This document shows positions 1-11,553 of a DNA stretch of 64,000 bases, piece by piece. The position numbers and the translations under genes are program-made. Numbering within the stretch: position 1 is the first letter of the stretch; each line of letters starts with the position of its first letter. Below the pieces are notes generated by a model. The model was given only the letters and a program-made list of their open reading frames with translations. It searched no databases and was not told the DNA's origin. Source of the DNA: Cherax quadricarinatus (lineage: Eukaryota > Arthropoda > Malacostraca > Decapoda > Parastacidae); NCBI RefSeq assembly GCF_038502225.1, contig NC_091357.1, positions 2,850,104-2,914,103 of the forward strand, in the 5' to 3' direction.

Positions 1-1116
1 ATATACAACACTGTCAAGGCTAAAATATACGAGTATTTATTCACTGCTGCTGCTTGAATGCTGAATTTTCACGACTATTCCGGATCACATTAGTCGATAA
101 ATACCTGCATTTGGTATCTTCTCCCTTCTCATTTAATGCTAAGTTGCATTTAACCTACAACTCTGTTTGGATCTACAGATATATATATGAGCAGACATTT
201 TGTGTAATTAAGCTTAACAAGTCAAAGCTTTTATTTGCAATAACCGATACTTATAATGAACAAAAAAAAACTTATCTAGCAAACATTAGCGTCGTCATCA
301 CTAAATACTCTCATAAACAACTTCATATAGAGTATTACATTATATATTCCTTAACTAATATTTTCAATAACATATTTTAAACTATTAAAACTTAATTTTG
401 TTTAAAAAAGCAGAACAAATAAAAATTAATCCAATTTTATATTATTTATTAATCAGAGTGCAGTATGGATTAAGGACAGATACCATCAGACTTGTCTGAC
501 TCCCCTCGGCTTCCACCTCCCTAGGGAAGACTGAAGAGGCTCGAGGAGTTGTTACCAGACCTGACCAACACCTTCCCACCACATCATTAGATAAAGCAAC
601 TCTCAAAGGAACAATAATAGCCAGAAACATCGACAATTAAATTACTGATGATGTTGCACCTTAACTATATATTTACTACTAGTATATCCGTATTTATATT
701 ATTAGTAGTATTAATAATAAAAGAAAAAAATAATGTTGTGATTAAAAATATCTTTTAATATTATCCATAAATTTTGTCCCTATAAATACAAATACGACAG
801 GTATTACTTTTTATTAAGTCCGTCAGCCAAACTATTTGCCCATCCCTGCTCTAGCAAGACTTGAACTACGTATCGTTAGCGCACTAAAAAGCAGAGAGGT
901 TGTCACCCATCTGCCGGATAACACCCACAAACCAATAATGAAACTGACGTACAACCAACAAACTTGGAGAATTACTTGACTGGCTATCAGAGCAGGAACT
1001 CGTAGCGTATATAGGCCATCCTCTTATAAGCGGGACGTGCATCGTCAGAGCTAACTAGGCAGCCCAAAGACAGTGCTCTACTTGACTCACGAAATCGTAA
1101 TGACACGATTGCAAAC
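1..1116. other. AT-rich stretch, no gene recognised
   Basis: Short open frames exist but have no recognisable domain, codon signature or splice context. Around 1000-1120 the sequence becomes similar to the flanks of a tRNA-like SINE (sense strand near 44735-44875), so the right part is probably old repeat. Confidence 0.5.
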
Positions 1117-1213
1117 AAACCATACCACGGGTGGGAATAGAACCCGCGATCAGAGAGTCTGGAGTTTTGAGACTCTCTGATCGCGGGTTCTATCCCCGCC
1201 CATGGTATGGTTT
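1117..1213. repeat. Inverted duplication of a tRNA-like SINE head
   Basis: Left arm 1117-1160 and right arm 1170-1213 are near-perfect reverse complements around a 9-base spacer. Each arm contains the GGTTCTATCCC-type B-box region and the CCATACCA edge that recurs in single-copy form near 44815-44835 and 45640-45660. Transcribed, it would fold into a long hairpin. Confidence 0.8.
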
Positions 1214-1593
1214 TTTACAGTGCTCTAATATGATTACATACCAAAGATGATATCACAGGGAAATTCACCGATAAGCCCTCCAGCAAGCTGACGAATTACA
1301 CGTGTATAGTATAGTTGGATATTATATTTCGTTACATTCCTCAGACCATCTTTCAGACGAATCGTACGATTAAAACTTAATTTTTGTACACAATGACCTT
1401 CCGTACCTTGCGTCACTGTGCTGCAAGCAGCCAGTGTCTATAAAGACAAATGATACACTGTCTTCTCTGATTTTCTCTCTCACATAACCTTCATCCATAC
1501 CCAGCATACAATTTATAATCCCATCAAGTCACGGAATGGATAGGGTTTGAACCCACGGCAAGCGAGTCCTAAAATCGAAGTTAAATGAATCTT

Positions 1594-1817
1594 TGTAGAT
1601 GAATGGTTCAGAGAACCGACACGTTGATAAATTAGACACATGTGCAACTCTTGGGTATCTTTATTGATGGTCTGAACACATCGACTCAAGGTTGAGGGAC
1701 TGATTACCTCATTCTCCTCCTGTTCTTCAAGATTCTCCTTTGTATGGACTGATGAAGCCACTGTGTGGCGAAACGTTTCCTCAATAAAGATACCCAAGAG
1801 TTGCAAATGTGTCTAAT
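1594..1817 (+). mobile_element. Fold-back hammerhead element, family B
   Basis: A 13-bp direct repeat (ttaaatgaatctt) at 1581-1593 and 1818-1830 brackets the element, which identifies a discrete insertion. It contains a minus-strand 3' terminal hairpin (1605-1617), an inverted partial copy, then a plus-strand hammerhead, AATAAA and the ATGTGTCTAATTTA end. It has no coding capacity. It matches the array at 12705-13815, so it is inferred to be a non-autonomous Penelope-related element moved in trans. Confidence 0.8.
1746..1780 (+). ncRNA. Hammerhead ribozyme motif, family B
   Basis: Core CTGATGA at 1749-1755, stem II GCCAC/GTGGC with a TGT loop at 1757-1769, GAAA at 1770-1773, then ACGT and predicted cleavage after 1777. 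Stem I is GGA/TCC. AATAAA follows within a few bases. Confidence 0.75.
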
Positions 1818-1839
1818 TTAAATGAATCTTACTAGAGCC

Positions 1840-1930
1840 AGCTGCCCCAGTGGTTAACACACTGGCCTGTGAATTTTAAGACTCGTTCGGTGATTTCTTT
1901 GCAGTCGTGTACGTACGATTTTGTGAGATA
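1840..1930 (+). repeat. tRNA-like SINE fragment
   Basis: The segment GCCAGCTGCCCCAGTGG followed by TTAACACACTGGCC resembles the A-box side of the SINE at 44745-44870. The B-box half is poorly preserved. It directly follows the target-site duplication of the preceding element, so that element landed in the SINE flank. Confidence 0.5.
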
Positions 1931-2364
1931 TAATCTCATTACCCCTTGTTAAAGGAGATTTTAACTCTGGTGATTTATTCCAGAGTGGGTTACGCTGTGA
2001 TTCCCACGGTAATTAGTTTGAATGATCTCTAACCTCCCCCCTATCACTGTATATCAAACACCAGTTTTTCTCCACACGTCTGGATTCAAGAGCTTGTGCC
2101 TCCTCCTCTTCATGTATTTATCTTGATGCTTCTCCTCAGTAGGCCTAAATTTCAAATAAACGTGACATTACCATTTCCCAAATCTTGTCACTTTTCATTC
2201 CTATATTCTTCCTCTTCAACGTCACCAGTGGCAGTGTGAACGTGGTAACTGGTCACTGACGTGCATACCTCTTTCTTTTACACATCGGTTGTGCAGGCCA
2301 GGAGCTGTTATCCCACCTTAGTTCATTTTCAAGTCCAGCACTAAGTTATACTACCACCCCCGAG

Positions 2365-2525
2365 GACGCCACCCACAACAGTCAACTAGCACCCAGGTAC
2401 CTACTTACTGCTAGGTGAACAGGAGCAGCACGTATAAGGAAACATGCCCAACGTTTCCACCTATGCCGGGGATTGAACCACAGACACTCAAGTGTGAGAA
2501 TTGAGTGCGCTGCCGACCGAGCCAC
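2365..2525 (-). repeat. tRNA-derived SINE
   Basis: Read on the minus strand it shows an A-box-like GGCTCGGTCGGCAGCG, a CTCACACTTGAG anticodon-arm-like part and a B box GGTTCAATCCC, followed by the GGAAACG..TTTCCTTA and TAGGTACCTGGGTG body found in other copies here (14040-14221, 23797-23973, 38850-39008, 45290-45530). Confidence 0.75.
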
Positions 2526-2529
2526 GTGA

Positions 2530-3492
2530 CACGATGACTTCTATAAACTATTAGATATTTCTCTTTATCAAAACATTTCTGTCTGCAGCTTCTACTACCA
2601 TCTCCAAGACTTTAGAGAAATATTTCCAGACATGTTTCCTAATGGTCCAGCTAACACACCCGCGCCCTTCGCTGGAAGTGCGCAGCCTGGAATTACAATT
2701 TTTACAACTGTCCCATAAACTGCCTCCTGAATTACAAATAAACGAGGCAGCACTAGTTTTACTTAGTACGGACAAGTAAACATTCTGGCAAATTTTTGTA
2801 TCTACGATCAGCGGTAGATACAAAACTTAAAAACAGACCCAAAAAAGGCAGGAGGCCGTAGGGTCACCAGTGTAATTGGGCAAAACTTTATAATTTCTCA
2901 AGGTGAACATTTACCTCTATTTCCACAATCCCTACTTTTCTCTAATCCAAACTAAAACTAGAGCCCACACTACTGAACTTCGTATCTTAACCCGCTGAGA
3001 GCCAGCCCACAGTAGACCACCCTCATTATAGCATCATTAAAATGCTCTAAAGCATAAATCCCGCAGCATTTATTTCTCTTATACTTCCACAAAATATGTG
3101 CCGAAAGTATTTTAGCCTTCCAGTGGATAAAATATTATACTCCCATGTCGTAAACTAGGCACCCGAGGTCAAAATTCTTATTTTAGCTCTATATTTCTTA
3201 CCAATGCTATTTGTATATTATTAGAACGTTTGGTCAATAAACCGCTTGAATAGTACCTAGACACACGAAGCTTCTCTCCCTCACCAATCTGGTCTTAGCA
3301 AAGAACGTTATAAATTAAACTTCCATTCAATACCTTTGCGATCCAAGACTCAGTTATGGCTATTTTTTTAATCTGGAAAGCTTCCCAGGCAAACATTCTT
3401 CATCAAAGGTTTCTTTATATAAAATAGACACGTCAGCACTCTAGTAATTACCAGCTTTTCTCGTTTTGTTCAAATGGAAGGACGACCGCAAG
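2530..3492. other. No gene recognised
   Basis: AT-rich, non-repetitive within this window. I see no domain, tRNA-like box or paired splice sites. Confidence 0.5.
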
Positions 3493-3880
3493 GTCGGGCC
3501 GAATATGTAAAACTGGTCAATTAGCAAGAACTCTTTTAAAATTAAGTCCTTTGTGAAATTTTCTCTTATGCGTTTAAAGATATATTTTTTTCATTAATGT
3601 TAATGTAAAAAATTTTAATTTTGCACCAAAAGAATCTTAGAAAACTTACCTAACCTTATTATAACAGGAACAATTTATTTTAGCCTAACCCAACTAAATA
3701 TATTTTAGATTTGTTTACAGTAATTTAATACTAAACAAACACAGTGAAATATATTTTTTTCGTTAGGTTCAGAATGATTTTGGCGAAATTATTGCATACA
3801 CAAATTTCCACTTGTCCTATATGGCAAGATGAGCGTTGCTATTTAAGCCAAGATCGCAAGTTCTGCCTATTCGGCACGAC
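3493..3880 (+). mobile_element. MITE-like element, copy 1
   Basis: A 388-bp element almost identical in length and sequence to 3977-4364. It ends with the inverted terminal ATTCGGCACGAC; its left terminus is mutated (GTCGGGCCGAATA). It is AT-rich with no transposase. Confidence 0.75.
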
Positions 3881-3890
3881 ACACACACAC

Positions 3891-3976
<86 letters not shown>
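3881..3976. repeat. (CA)n-(TA)n microsatellite
   Basis: A short CA run followed by about 40 TA dinucleotides, bounded on both sides by the termini of two MITE copies. Confidence 0.95.
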
Positions 3977-3979
<3 letters not shown>

Positions 3980-4364
3980 GTGCCGAATATGTAAAACTGG
4001 TCAATTAGCAAGAACTCATTTAAAATGAAGTCCTTTCTAAAATTTTCTCTTATACGTTTAAAGATATATTTTTTTCATTAATGTTAACGTAAAAAAATTT
4101 AATTTTGCACCAAGAGAATCTTAGAAAACTTACCTAACCTTATTATAACAAGCGCAATTTATTTTAGCCTAACCCAACTAAATATATTTTAGGTTTGTTT
4201 ACAGTAATTTAATACTAAACAGACACAGTCAAATGTATTTTTTTCGTTAGGTTCAGAATGATTTTGGCGAAATTATTGCATACACAAATTTTCACTTGTC
4301 CTATATGGCAAGATGAGCGTTGCTATTTAAGCCAAGATAGCAAATTCTGCCTATTCGGCACGAC
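3977..4364 (+). mobile_element. MITE-like element, copy 2, with intact inverted ends
   Basis: Starts GTCGTGCCGAATA and ends with its reverse complement (13-bp terminal inverted repeats) and is flanked by TA on both sides. That fits the TA target duplication of the Tc1/mariner superfamily. No open frame of note. Confidence 0.8.
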
Positions 4365-4597
4365 ATATATATATATATATATCACTGTTGCAATACTTTT
4401 ATCGACGTGTCTAAAATCTTCACAATGGTTGGTAAACTGTAGAAACTTCAAATATTCAGTTTTGTGTTTTTCACAAGTCAGATCACAGTAGGATTGTTGT
4501 GTGAAGTGCAGTAGCCTAGTGACGAATAGGCAAAGCATTGCTGGTAACTACGTTCCTCTGTAACAAGCACATCAATATATAAATAACCATCACATGG

Positions 4598-4745
4598 AAG
4601 AGAGGAGCTTACGACGACGTTTCAGTCTGACTTGGACCATTTTGTAAATGGTCCAAGTCGGACCGAAACGTCGTCGTAAGCTCCTCTTGTATGTGCGGGT
4701 TATTTGTGTATTGTTCCAGTCACAGTACTGTGCCTTTTTTGCTAT
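4598..4745 (+). repeat. Fold-back repeat, family G
   Basis: Two arms containing AGCTTACGACGACGTTTC and its complement meet around CATTTTGTAAATG. The plus arm carries GGTCC-AAGT-CGGACC followed by GAAACGTC, resembling stem II plus the 3' core of a hammerhead, but no CTGANGA core is seen. A palindrome CACAGTACTGTG follows at the 3' side. Related copies lie at 9578-9645, 21163-21300 and 49633-49895. Confidence 0.7.
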
Positions 4746-5415
4746 TTTCGCACATCAACGCGCATCCCCACACCATGGTAATACACACACACACACCTGC
4801 CAAATTATGCACATTGCATCAACTTTTCCCCCTAACAAGAGCAGTGAGTTTGAAGTCACTCAGAATATGCATTATTAAGTTATCATCGTTGAAGGGTGAA
4901 CCAGACTAACAAGGCACTCGGAAATTGTTACATAAACACCAGTATTTGAAATTATCCAGTTTCTACCGTGAAAAACAAGGCAAACAGGGCCCTAAACAGG
5001 CTAATCAACCCTAACATTTCGCTAAGCAAGACTTGCATTAAGTTTTTAAGTAATGAAGTTTTATTTAGGCTTCGTGTAAATTACATATATATTTTTAGAA
5101 TAGTCTGGAATTCACAAAGGTGTACAGATATAAGTACATGTATATTATGTGACATTTCTGTCGAGATACTCAACACTTACTTTACAGAAACCAAATTCAT
5201 AATGTAACTGGCACATTACTACTTACATAATCTAAAAATCAACGTGAATCTTCCTTTGAGAGAAAAAAAAAACCACATCAACACTGAAAGTTTCAAGCTG
5301 ACCAGAAGAGACATTCTCGAGTTATTACAAAGAATCCAACAAAAATTTCATCTAAATCGACTAAAGCGTTTCATCCATTAGATGAATCAACCATGATTGA
5401 TTGTAATTAAAAACA
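4746..5415. other. No gene recognised
   Basis: Contains a short (CA)n run near 4783-4795 and open frames without recognisable content. Confidence 0.5.
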
Positions 5416-5505
5416 AATCATAACACGGACGGGATTAGAACCCGCAGAGTCATAAAACTCCAGACCGACGCGCTAACCACTGGGCCAGCTGGCTACAATT
5501 AGAGA
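5416..5505 (-). repeat. tRNA-like SINE head
   Basis: On the minus strand: GCCAGCTGGCCCAGTGG (A box) and GGGTTCTAATCCC (B box) about 40 bases apart, ending in the CCGTGTTATGATTTG flank. Same family as 44745-44870. Confidence 0.7.
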
Positions 5506-5509
5506 CAAG

Positions 5510-8290
5510 CGCTAAACTAGTAGGGGTCAAATAGCACTTAGGTTCGATTCAAGGAAGGAAGGATAAATCCAGTTCCTATTATCAAGAGTCACTCAGCAAT
5601 ATCAAGGCAAAATTATACAATAAAATGTAAGAGAACTACCAATTTTGAGATAAAAAGTAGTTCACTTCAATCTAAAAATCCTTTATAATCATTTGGTAAA
5701 AATAGTTATATTGACAAATTATGTACAAAGCTCAGGTCATATAAAAATACTTCCTCTTAAGAAACAAAAAGCCTAAGAGTTTGAAGACTATCAGGAGAGG
5801 CATTCTCTAGTCGTTACATAGAAACCAATTTTTTTTTATTTAGAAATGGCAATTTAAAATTTACGTACCTCAAAGTGTAAGCCAAGCTTTTTTTTCATAA
5901 ACTCTATCACTGAAAGCTTGAAGTCTATCAGAAAATACAGTAAATGATCTGAATCCAACGATACCAATTGTGGAAAATACTGTATATATTTTCCAGAAAT
6001 TCAGTATTTATATGTAAATAGATGGCCATACTGTATTTAATAATATTTATGTCATAGAACACGGAAAGCCTGCGTCTGCGCAGACGAGACACTCGCCATC
6101 TTGGTTTTGAATTGGATACAACGTTAATATAATGGGAAGAATTTTTCATGCTCTAGAGGTTAAAATTGGATTGACACCTCTCAAATAGGAGGCGAAATTG
6201 TTGGACATGCATTCCTGCATAACTTGAGATATCAGACGACTAGACAAGACAGCTCCAGGAACCTCAGATAAGCTCTCTAGATTTGTGTATAATTCTGGCC
6301 AGTGTTTTCATAAATTTAGTTAGTGAGGTTTTTCTGAGTATGATACAACTTAATATCCAGTCAAATTGGTGAGTGATATTAAGATATATTTTCCTTCTGT
6401 TATGTATATGTGAATTTATATATAATCATTTTTTAATATACAGTCCACAAATTTATATATTTACCAGAATTCCTGGTGTATGTATATTTCATTTAATTAA
6501 TAGGTCCAGAGTAACTTGTGGTTATGACAGTGGTAGGTATCGAAGGGGGACATTTTTTGCGACCTAGGTGTCCCAAATTCCTACTTGTCTATGTAACATT
6601 GATAAATAATAATTATCTTTATCATTTACTGTTATGTACATAATTAGTTACATTCAGATAAATGCAATTTTCCACACCTATTTTCTTTTACAATATCATT
6701 AAAATTTTGCAATTACACCTAAATATCCTTATAAGGTGTCTTTATTCTTTAGGAAAGTATTAACATTAATATTTTGATAAGACGAGGCATTATTTTCGTG
6801 TTTGAAAATCAATATCACTCATGTCACCATTTTGGAAGACTCCGGGAGGAGGACTACCAACCTCTCTACCATTGTTAGTAACTTGTTCAGTGTACTTATT
6901 TTTATGGGATTACCTCACAAGGACATTATTGAGGACATAAGCTTTCTTATGGGTTGTTTCAGGATGTTCCTGCTCAGATATCTTCTTGTTTAGAGCCTGA
7001 CTTTAATTCTCGACGTTACCTGTGCACTGACAGTCGAGGCACATTTTAGTTACATTGTTTAGCATTGCAATTGGGTTTGGGATCTTTGTATGTCCGCCTT
7101 AAGGTGCTTGATGGTCACTAGTCTTTTGCGTCATTTCATTTATAGATTCGTCAGGACTCGGCCTGACACGAGTTTTGATTTGGCAACAATCCTTTAGGGG
7201 CTCATGGAGGAGCATCGAAGTGATAGACGTTCTGTAATGCAGTAGGTTGACTATGACAAGTGATTCCCGAAAAGCCGCCATCATGACTCACGAAATCTTA
7301 ATAACATGTATAACAGTGGCTGTGGCTAACACACTGGGCTGGGTTCAAACCTCATCCGTTCCCTGGTTTGACTCCCGACGGTGTGGCGTGGTAGTATTCG
7401 TGTTGAGTTGGGTTCGGATGAGTGAAGTTGGGTAGCAATATCACAAACTTAGTAGTCTTTTATGTTATATTGGGGGAATAAAGTGGAGCCTAACCTTGCT
7501 CACGTATACCCCGAAGCCTGACCTGGATAATACTGACTCACCATGGGCAGCCGGGCGACGTGTCATGTGATAGTAACGGTCAGAGAGGCCCAATATGGGT
7601 GAACACTAGAGTACAGGCTGGAGTACATATTACAAACAGTCGGTGTGGGGTGCAGTAAAGCCTGTGACCTGTTTAGCATGTCTTGATTAATATCTTTAGC
7701 AGTTACAGCAGGATATTCAGGGTCGTAGTTGCACTGACGTGGCCACTATATCTCGACTTGCCAAGCGCTCTACCTGAGAGAACCAGCTCAGGAGAGGATA
7801 GGAGTGAACACGCGTAGCCGCCTTGACAAATCACTACTGCAGTGACTTTCTTGGTAGCGTTAGCTGTATCAGATGCAACATTCTTCTTTGGGGAATTTCC
7901 AGCCACAATTCCCGCCCTCATGGGATGGCTTGCAGGGAGAAGTTGGGCACATGTGCAGTGGGGTAGCAGTTAGCATCGAAGAGATCGACAGTAGCTATGA
8001 TGTTTAAGTTCGGAGATGTTCTCTGGTGTGAGTATTTCTAAGGCCACAGCTAGTGTGACACCCACCCCGCCCCAACGGTTCGTAGGGTGTAGTGAATATG
8101 GTGGTGCAGGAGATAATGTCGTAGCTCTGGTGATGAAGTTTCGATGTTCGCGTAACAGGGAGCACTCCACTCCCAAGAAAATGGTTCCACTGGAGTCATC
8201 CCCGGCTTTGAGCCACGACCCGAGTGCCGGGGCCACTCAGAATCTCGCTGGATGTCATCTCTCCTTTACTGCTCGGCAATGAATGAATCA
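5510..8290. other. Upstream region without a recognised gene
   Basis: AT-rich to about 7000, then closer to balanced composition from 7000 to 8290. A minus-strand frame at 7970-8236 is open for 88 codons and has the same orientation as the LINE fragment at 8297-8430, so 7.7-8.3 kb may be decayed LINE sequence; I could not identify a domain. Confidence 0.45.
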
Positions 8291-8296
8291 AACTCT

Positions 8297-8430
8297 CAGG
8301 TAAGATCCCGTTGGGGGTAATCCTTGAAGAGAGGACAGACGAAGAAAAGCTAAGAGAGTAATGTCTTCAGGCGGAGAGAGAGAAACGGGGTTAGACCCAG
8401 CTGTAGAGCGCTGAATGGCGATGTGCGGTC
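8297..8430 (-). repeat. LINE 3'-region fragment
   Basis: Similar to 9679-9870: both carry AGGTAAGATCCC, a GAC-rich AGACGAAGAA tract, and GGTTAGACCCAGC/GGCTTAACCCAGC. The 9.7-kb copy lies immediately 3' of a LINE ORF1 relic on the minus strand, which sets the orientation. Confidence 0.6.
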
Positions 8431-8497
8431 CAATGAAGTGCTTTTGTTGTTGACTGATCGATGGGCAAGGCGCCTAACACAGCCACTCAGCAGCTAT

Positions 8498-8575
8498 CTT
8501 ATTGGCTGAACCAATCTTTGTTGCACATTCAAACCGCGGCACCCGCCAAAACCCAATTTTCTTATTGGTTGACAA
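8498..8575. promoter_or_regulatory. Cluster of CCAAT/ATTGG boxes upstream of exon 1
   Basis: TTATTGGCTG, AACCAATCTT and TTATTGGTTG occur within 80 bases, and the segment between them contains GC-rich CCGCGGCACCCGCC. It is the only such cluster near the gene and lies 140-210 bases before the coding exon. Promoter role is inferred; no convincing TATA or initiator was found. Confidence 0.35.
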
Positions 8576-8710
8576 ACTTAATAAAGCAATCAGTCGTAGT
8601 CGCATTCGCAATAATAATGGTAATTTTATGATATTTGCACCGTCGTATGCCCAATACCACTTAAGCTATTTTTTTTTAAATATAATAACGTAATTTTTTG
8701 TTTACAACAG

Positions 8711-8901
8711 GAATGAGATGGTGGTTTAGGAGGATGCGAGTGAAGGCGGACATGATGATGCGCGGGGCGTGGTGGATCAGCCTCGTGGCTTCTTTCTTTC
8801 TCCTGGTTACCTATATCAACCTAACCAGTTACAACCCCTCAGGATATACGATACTTGAGCAGCTTCCACAAACTCAGACGCCACATACGAACAGTCGAAA
8901 C
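8711..8901 (+). CDS. Exon 1 (coding from 8713) of a putative Golgi-type glycosyltransferase
   Basis: This exon encodes the first 63 residues of the only host gene I can follow. A T-rich tract and TTTACAACAG at 8701-8710 form a good splice acceptor, so a 5' non-coding exon probably lies upstream. The ATG at 8713 is the first in frame; further Met codons at residues 8 and 14-16 are alternatives. The protein begins with a strongly basic stretch (RWWFRRMRVK), then a hydrophobic segment at residues 19-37 with no signal-peptidase-like end, then a polar stem. This is the classic layout of a type II membrane protein of the secretory pathway. The exon ends AAC|GTAAGC in phase 0. The link to the downstream exons is inferred from phase, strand and domain order. 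Confidence 0.75.
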
Positions 8902-9575
8902 GTAAGCCTTGTCGTCTGATGTATTCTTAGTCTGACGATAGGAAATTGTATCTTTCAAATCACAGGAAACCGTTAAATCTATATTTTTGAATGAATTGAT
9001 TTGTATGTCACTTGGACGATTAGGCCTGTGACTTTGATGCATGACTGAAGCAGGTGTGTGATTCAGGCAAGTGAGTATGTAAAACAGGTATGTAACTATG
9101 AAGCAGTTATGGGTAGTTTTGAGACAAGTGTTCGTGGATGATCTGTTTACCTGCTTCAGCTCACACACTGAGAGATTGGGAATTTGATTCCCAGACGAGT
9201 GGAAACGGTAGACATGTTTTCCTTGATCTTCTGCAACTGTTCACCTAGGACAGTGGTTCTCGACTGGTGGTCCATGAAGACTGGTGGTCACAAGAGCATT
9301 GTGAGCAGACACCGCCGACCAGCTGGTATTTCCGTACCTTTCCTGTGCAATATCTTTGATTCGCCAGCAGAATATCAGTGTCTGGCACTTAGCGTCACTG
9401 TAGGTGCCAGTGTCACACTGACCTGGTATCATTCTCCCACTGTTGTTGAGCAGGTGTAATATGGTTTGTTTTCATTATAGTTTACACTGTAGAGACTTAG
9501 TCATTGTTGCTTTCTGCAGTACAGTTTATTCTCTATTCTCATTCACGAACATTAATCACATATTTATCATACACG
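8902..9575. other. Start of intron 1, nothing recognised
   Basis: Follows the exon 1 donor. Contains a short imperfect CTGGTGGTC/CTGGTGGTC duplication near 9266-9290 but no identifiable repeat family or gene. Confidence 0.5.
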
Positions 9576-9577
9576 AA

Positions 9578-9645
9578 CAACCCGCACATAGGAGAAAGAA
9601 GCTTACGACATTTCCGTCAGACTTGAACCATTTATAAAGTCACAC
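9578..9645 (-). repeat. Half copy of fold-back repeat family G
   Basis: Contains only one arm (AACCCGCACATAGGAGAAAG, then AGCTTACGACATTTCCGTC, then ACTTGAACCATTTATAAAG), matching the left arm of 49633-49895. Confidence 0.65.
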
Positions 9646-9678
9646 TAACACAAAAGAGCAAGCAAACAAAAGCAAACA

Positions 9679-10343
9679 AGTTTAGGTAAGATCCCAATGG
9701 GATGAGCGGGGAAGACGGGACAGATGAAGAATAGCTCTGGAGAGGAGTGTTCTTAGTAAGAGAAATAGAGCCAGGGCTTAACCCAGCAGCTAAGGCGATC
9801 GTGGGGCAGACTTGAGAACAGGAATAGCAGGGACTGTTGCATTGAACTTGTTGTAGTTGAAGTCTTGAATCTTGAGTAGCTGGCAGCAGGCTAGGTCACA
9901 TCAGAGGGTAGAACACATATGGGAGTTATAGGAGTAACTGAGGAGGCAGGTTAGCAATGGAGCCATTTTCAAACTTTTTGAAGCTGCTTCTAGATAGGTG
10001 GTATAATTTAGCCTTGTTGCTGAAGGTGAAACGTAGAGGCTTGATGAACTCAAGAACTTGGGTGAGTGTGAAGTGAAGGGGTGATTCACATGCATACTTG
10101 ACTGTTCCAGCACCGAGGCTTTTGTAGAGTTCAGTACAGGTCATGGTGTCAGTATTTGAAGGAGAAGTGTAAAAGGTAAGGTTTTCCCATGAGGGTTTAC
10201 TGGAGTCGTCGTTATCTTCCTCTTCTGGAGTGGATTCACTGGGAGAATCTACAATGGTGGTAGCAGGTGACTGAGGTTCGACAGGAGCAGCTGTGAGGTG
10301 TAATGGTTGTGTAACAGCAGGCTGGGAGAGGTGGGAGGCGGTG
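9679..10343 (-). pseudogene. LINE ORF1 relic, C-terminal part and 3' region
   Basis: On the minus strand this continues the reading frame interrupted at 12005-12019, joined across the target duplication of a hammerhead array. It encodes an acidic, Ser/Pro-rich linker followed by a short conserved-looking tail. The downstream part resembles 8297-8430. With the two upstream pieces (12020-12704 and 13829-13985) it forms a gag-like ORF1 of a Jockey-type non-LTR retrotransposon. No RT from this copy is present next to it. Confidence 0.6.
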
Positions 10344-10398
10344 GTTGAGGCAACTTGAAGATTGAGACACTTATGCAGCATATGGGAATCTTTATTCA

Positions 10399-10433
10399 GG
10401 AAACGTTTCGCCACACAGTGGCTTCATCAGTCC
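10399..10433 (-). ncRNA. Hammerhead motif, family A, inverted unit
   Basis: Minus strand: GGA-CTGATGA-A-GCCAC/TGT/GTGGC-GAAA-CGTT-TCC. Identical core to the four plus-strand copies downstream. Confidence 0.75.
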
Positions 10434-10635
10434 AATACAAAGAGGAAGGCGTAAGGAGAGGAGGAGAAGGAGGTAATCAGTCCCTCAACCTTGAGTCGAT
10501 GTGTTCAGTCCATCAATCTTGTAGAATGTACAGCATAGGGCCGTAGACGTGGCTTATATACTGTAGTGAGGTGACGACTAGTGGATGGTACCACTATGAC
10601 CCCGCCTCCATCTGCTTCACGTCACCTCACTACAG

Positions 10636-10642
10636 TATATAA
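10636..10642 (+). promoter_or_regulatory. TATA box in family A unit
   Basis: TATATAA about 120 bases upstream of the hammerhead, repeated in each tandem unit (near 11012, 11390 and 11768). Equivalent boxes occur in families B (TTTATAA, 13244) and D (TATATAAG, 14815), which supports a promoter role. Confidence 0.5.
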
Positions 10643-10762
10643 GCCACGTCTACGGCCCTATGCTGTACATTCTACAAGATTGATGGACTGAACACATCGA
10701 CTCCAGGTTGAGGGACTGATTACCTCCTTCTCCTCCTCTCCTTACGCCTTCCTCTTTGTATT

Positions 10763-10797
10763 GGACTGATGAAGCCACTGTGTGGCGAAACGTTTCC
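10763..10797 (+). ncRNA. Hammerhead motif, family A, tandem unit 1
   Basis: Stem I GGA/TCC, core CTGATGA at 10766-10772, stem II GCCAC/GTGGC, GAAA, ACGT, then TCCTGAATAAAG. The terminal hairpin GGTTT-TTC-AAACC lies at 10848-10860. Confidence 0.78.
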
Positions 10798-11140
10798 TGA
10801 ATAAAGATTCCCATATGCTGCATAAGTGTCTCAATCTTCAACTTGTCGGTTTTTCAAACCATTCATCACAACTGTCAGACACTGCAGCATCATGGGATCT
10901 TGTTACAAAGAATTCTTCAACACTTGTTCAACCTTTGGACGAAGACCTACTTCGACTAGTGGATGGTACCACTATGACTCCGCCTCCATCTGCTTCACGT
11001 CACCTCACTACAGTATATAAGCCACGTCTACGGCCCTATGCTGTACATTCTACAAGATTGATGGACTGAACACATCGACTCCAGGTTGAGGGACTGATTA
11101 CCTCCTTCTCCTCCTCTCCTTACGCCTTCCTCTTTGTATT

Positions 11141-11175
11141 GGACTGATGAAGCCACTGTGTGGCGAAACGTTTCC
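11141..11175 (+). ncRNA. Hammerhead motif, family A, tandem unit 2
   Basis: Exact repeat of the unit 1 motif 378 bases downstream; its terminal hairpin lies at 11226-11238. Confidence 0.78.
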
Positions 11176-11518
11176 TGAATAAAGATTCCCATATGCTGCA
11201 TAAGTGTCTCAATCTTCAACTTGTCGGTTTTTCAAACCATTCATCACAACTGTCAGACACTGCAGCATCATGGGATCTTGTTACAAAGAATTCTTCAACA
11301 CTTGTTCAACCTTTGGACGAAGACCTACTTCGACTAGTGGATGGTACCACTATGACCCCGCCTCCATCTGCTTCACGTCACCTCACTACAGTATATAAGC
11401 CACGTCTACGGCCCTATGCTGTACATTCTACAAGATTGATGGACTGAACACATCGACTCCAGGTTGAGGGACTGATTACCTCCTTCTCCTCCTCTCCTTA
11501 CGCCTTCCTCTTTGTATT

Positions 11519-11553
11519 GGACTGATGAAGCCACTGTGTGGCGAAACGTTTCC
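11519..11553 (+). ncRNA. Hammerhead motif, family A, tandem unit 3
   Basis: Exact repeat of the unit 1 motif; its terminal hairpin lies at 11604-11616. Confidence 0.78.

Noticed and set aside
54..380. 108-codon frame at the left edge
   Set aside because: AT-rich, no domain or compositional signal; expected by chance in such DNA.
8698..8710. Starting the glycosyltransferase at TTG 8698
   Set aside because: These bases are the polypyrimidine tract and acceptor; the first true ATG is at 8713.
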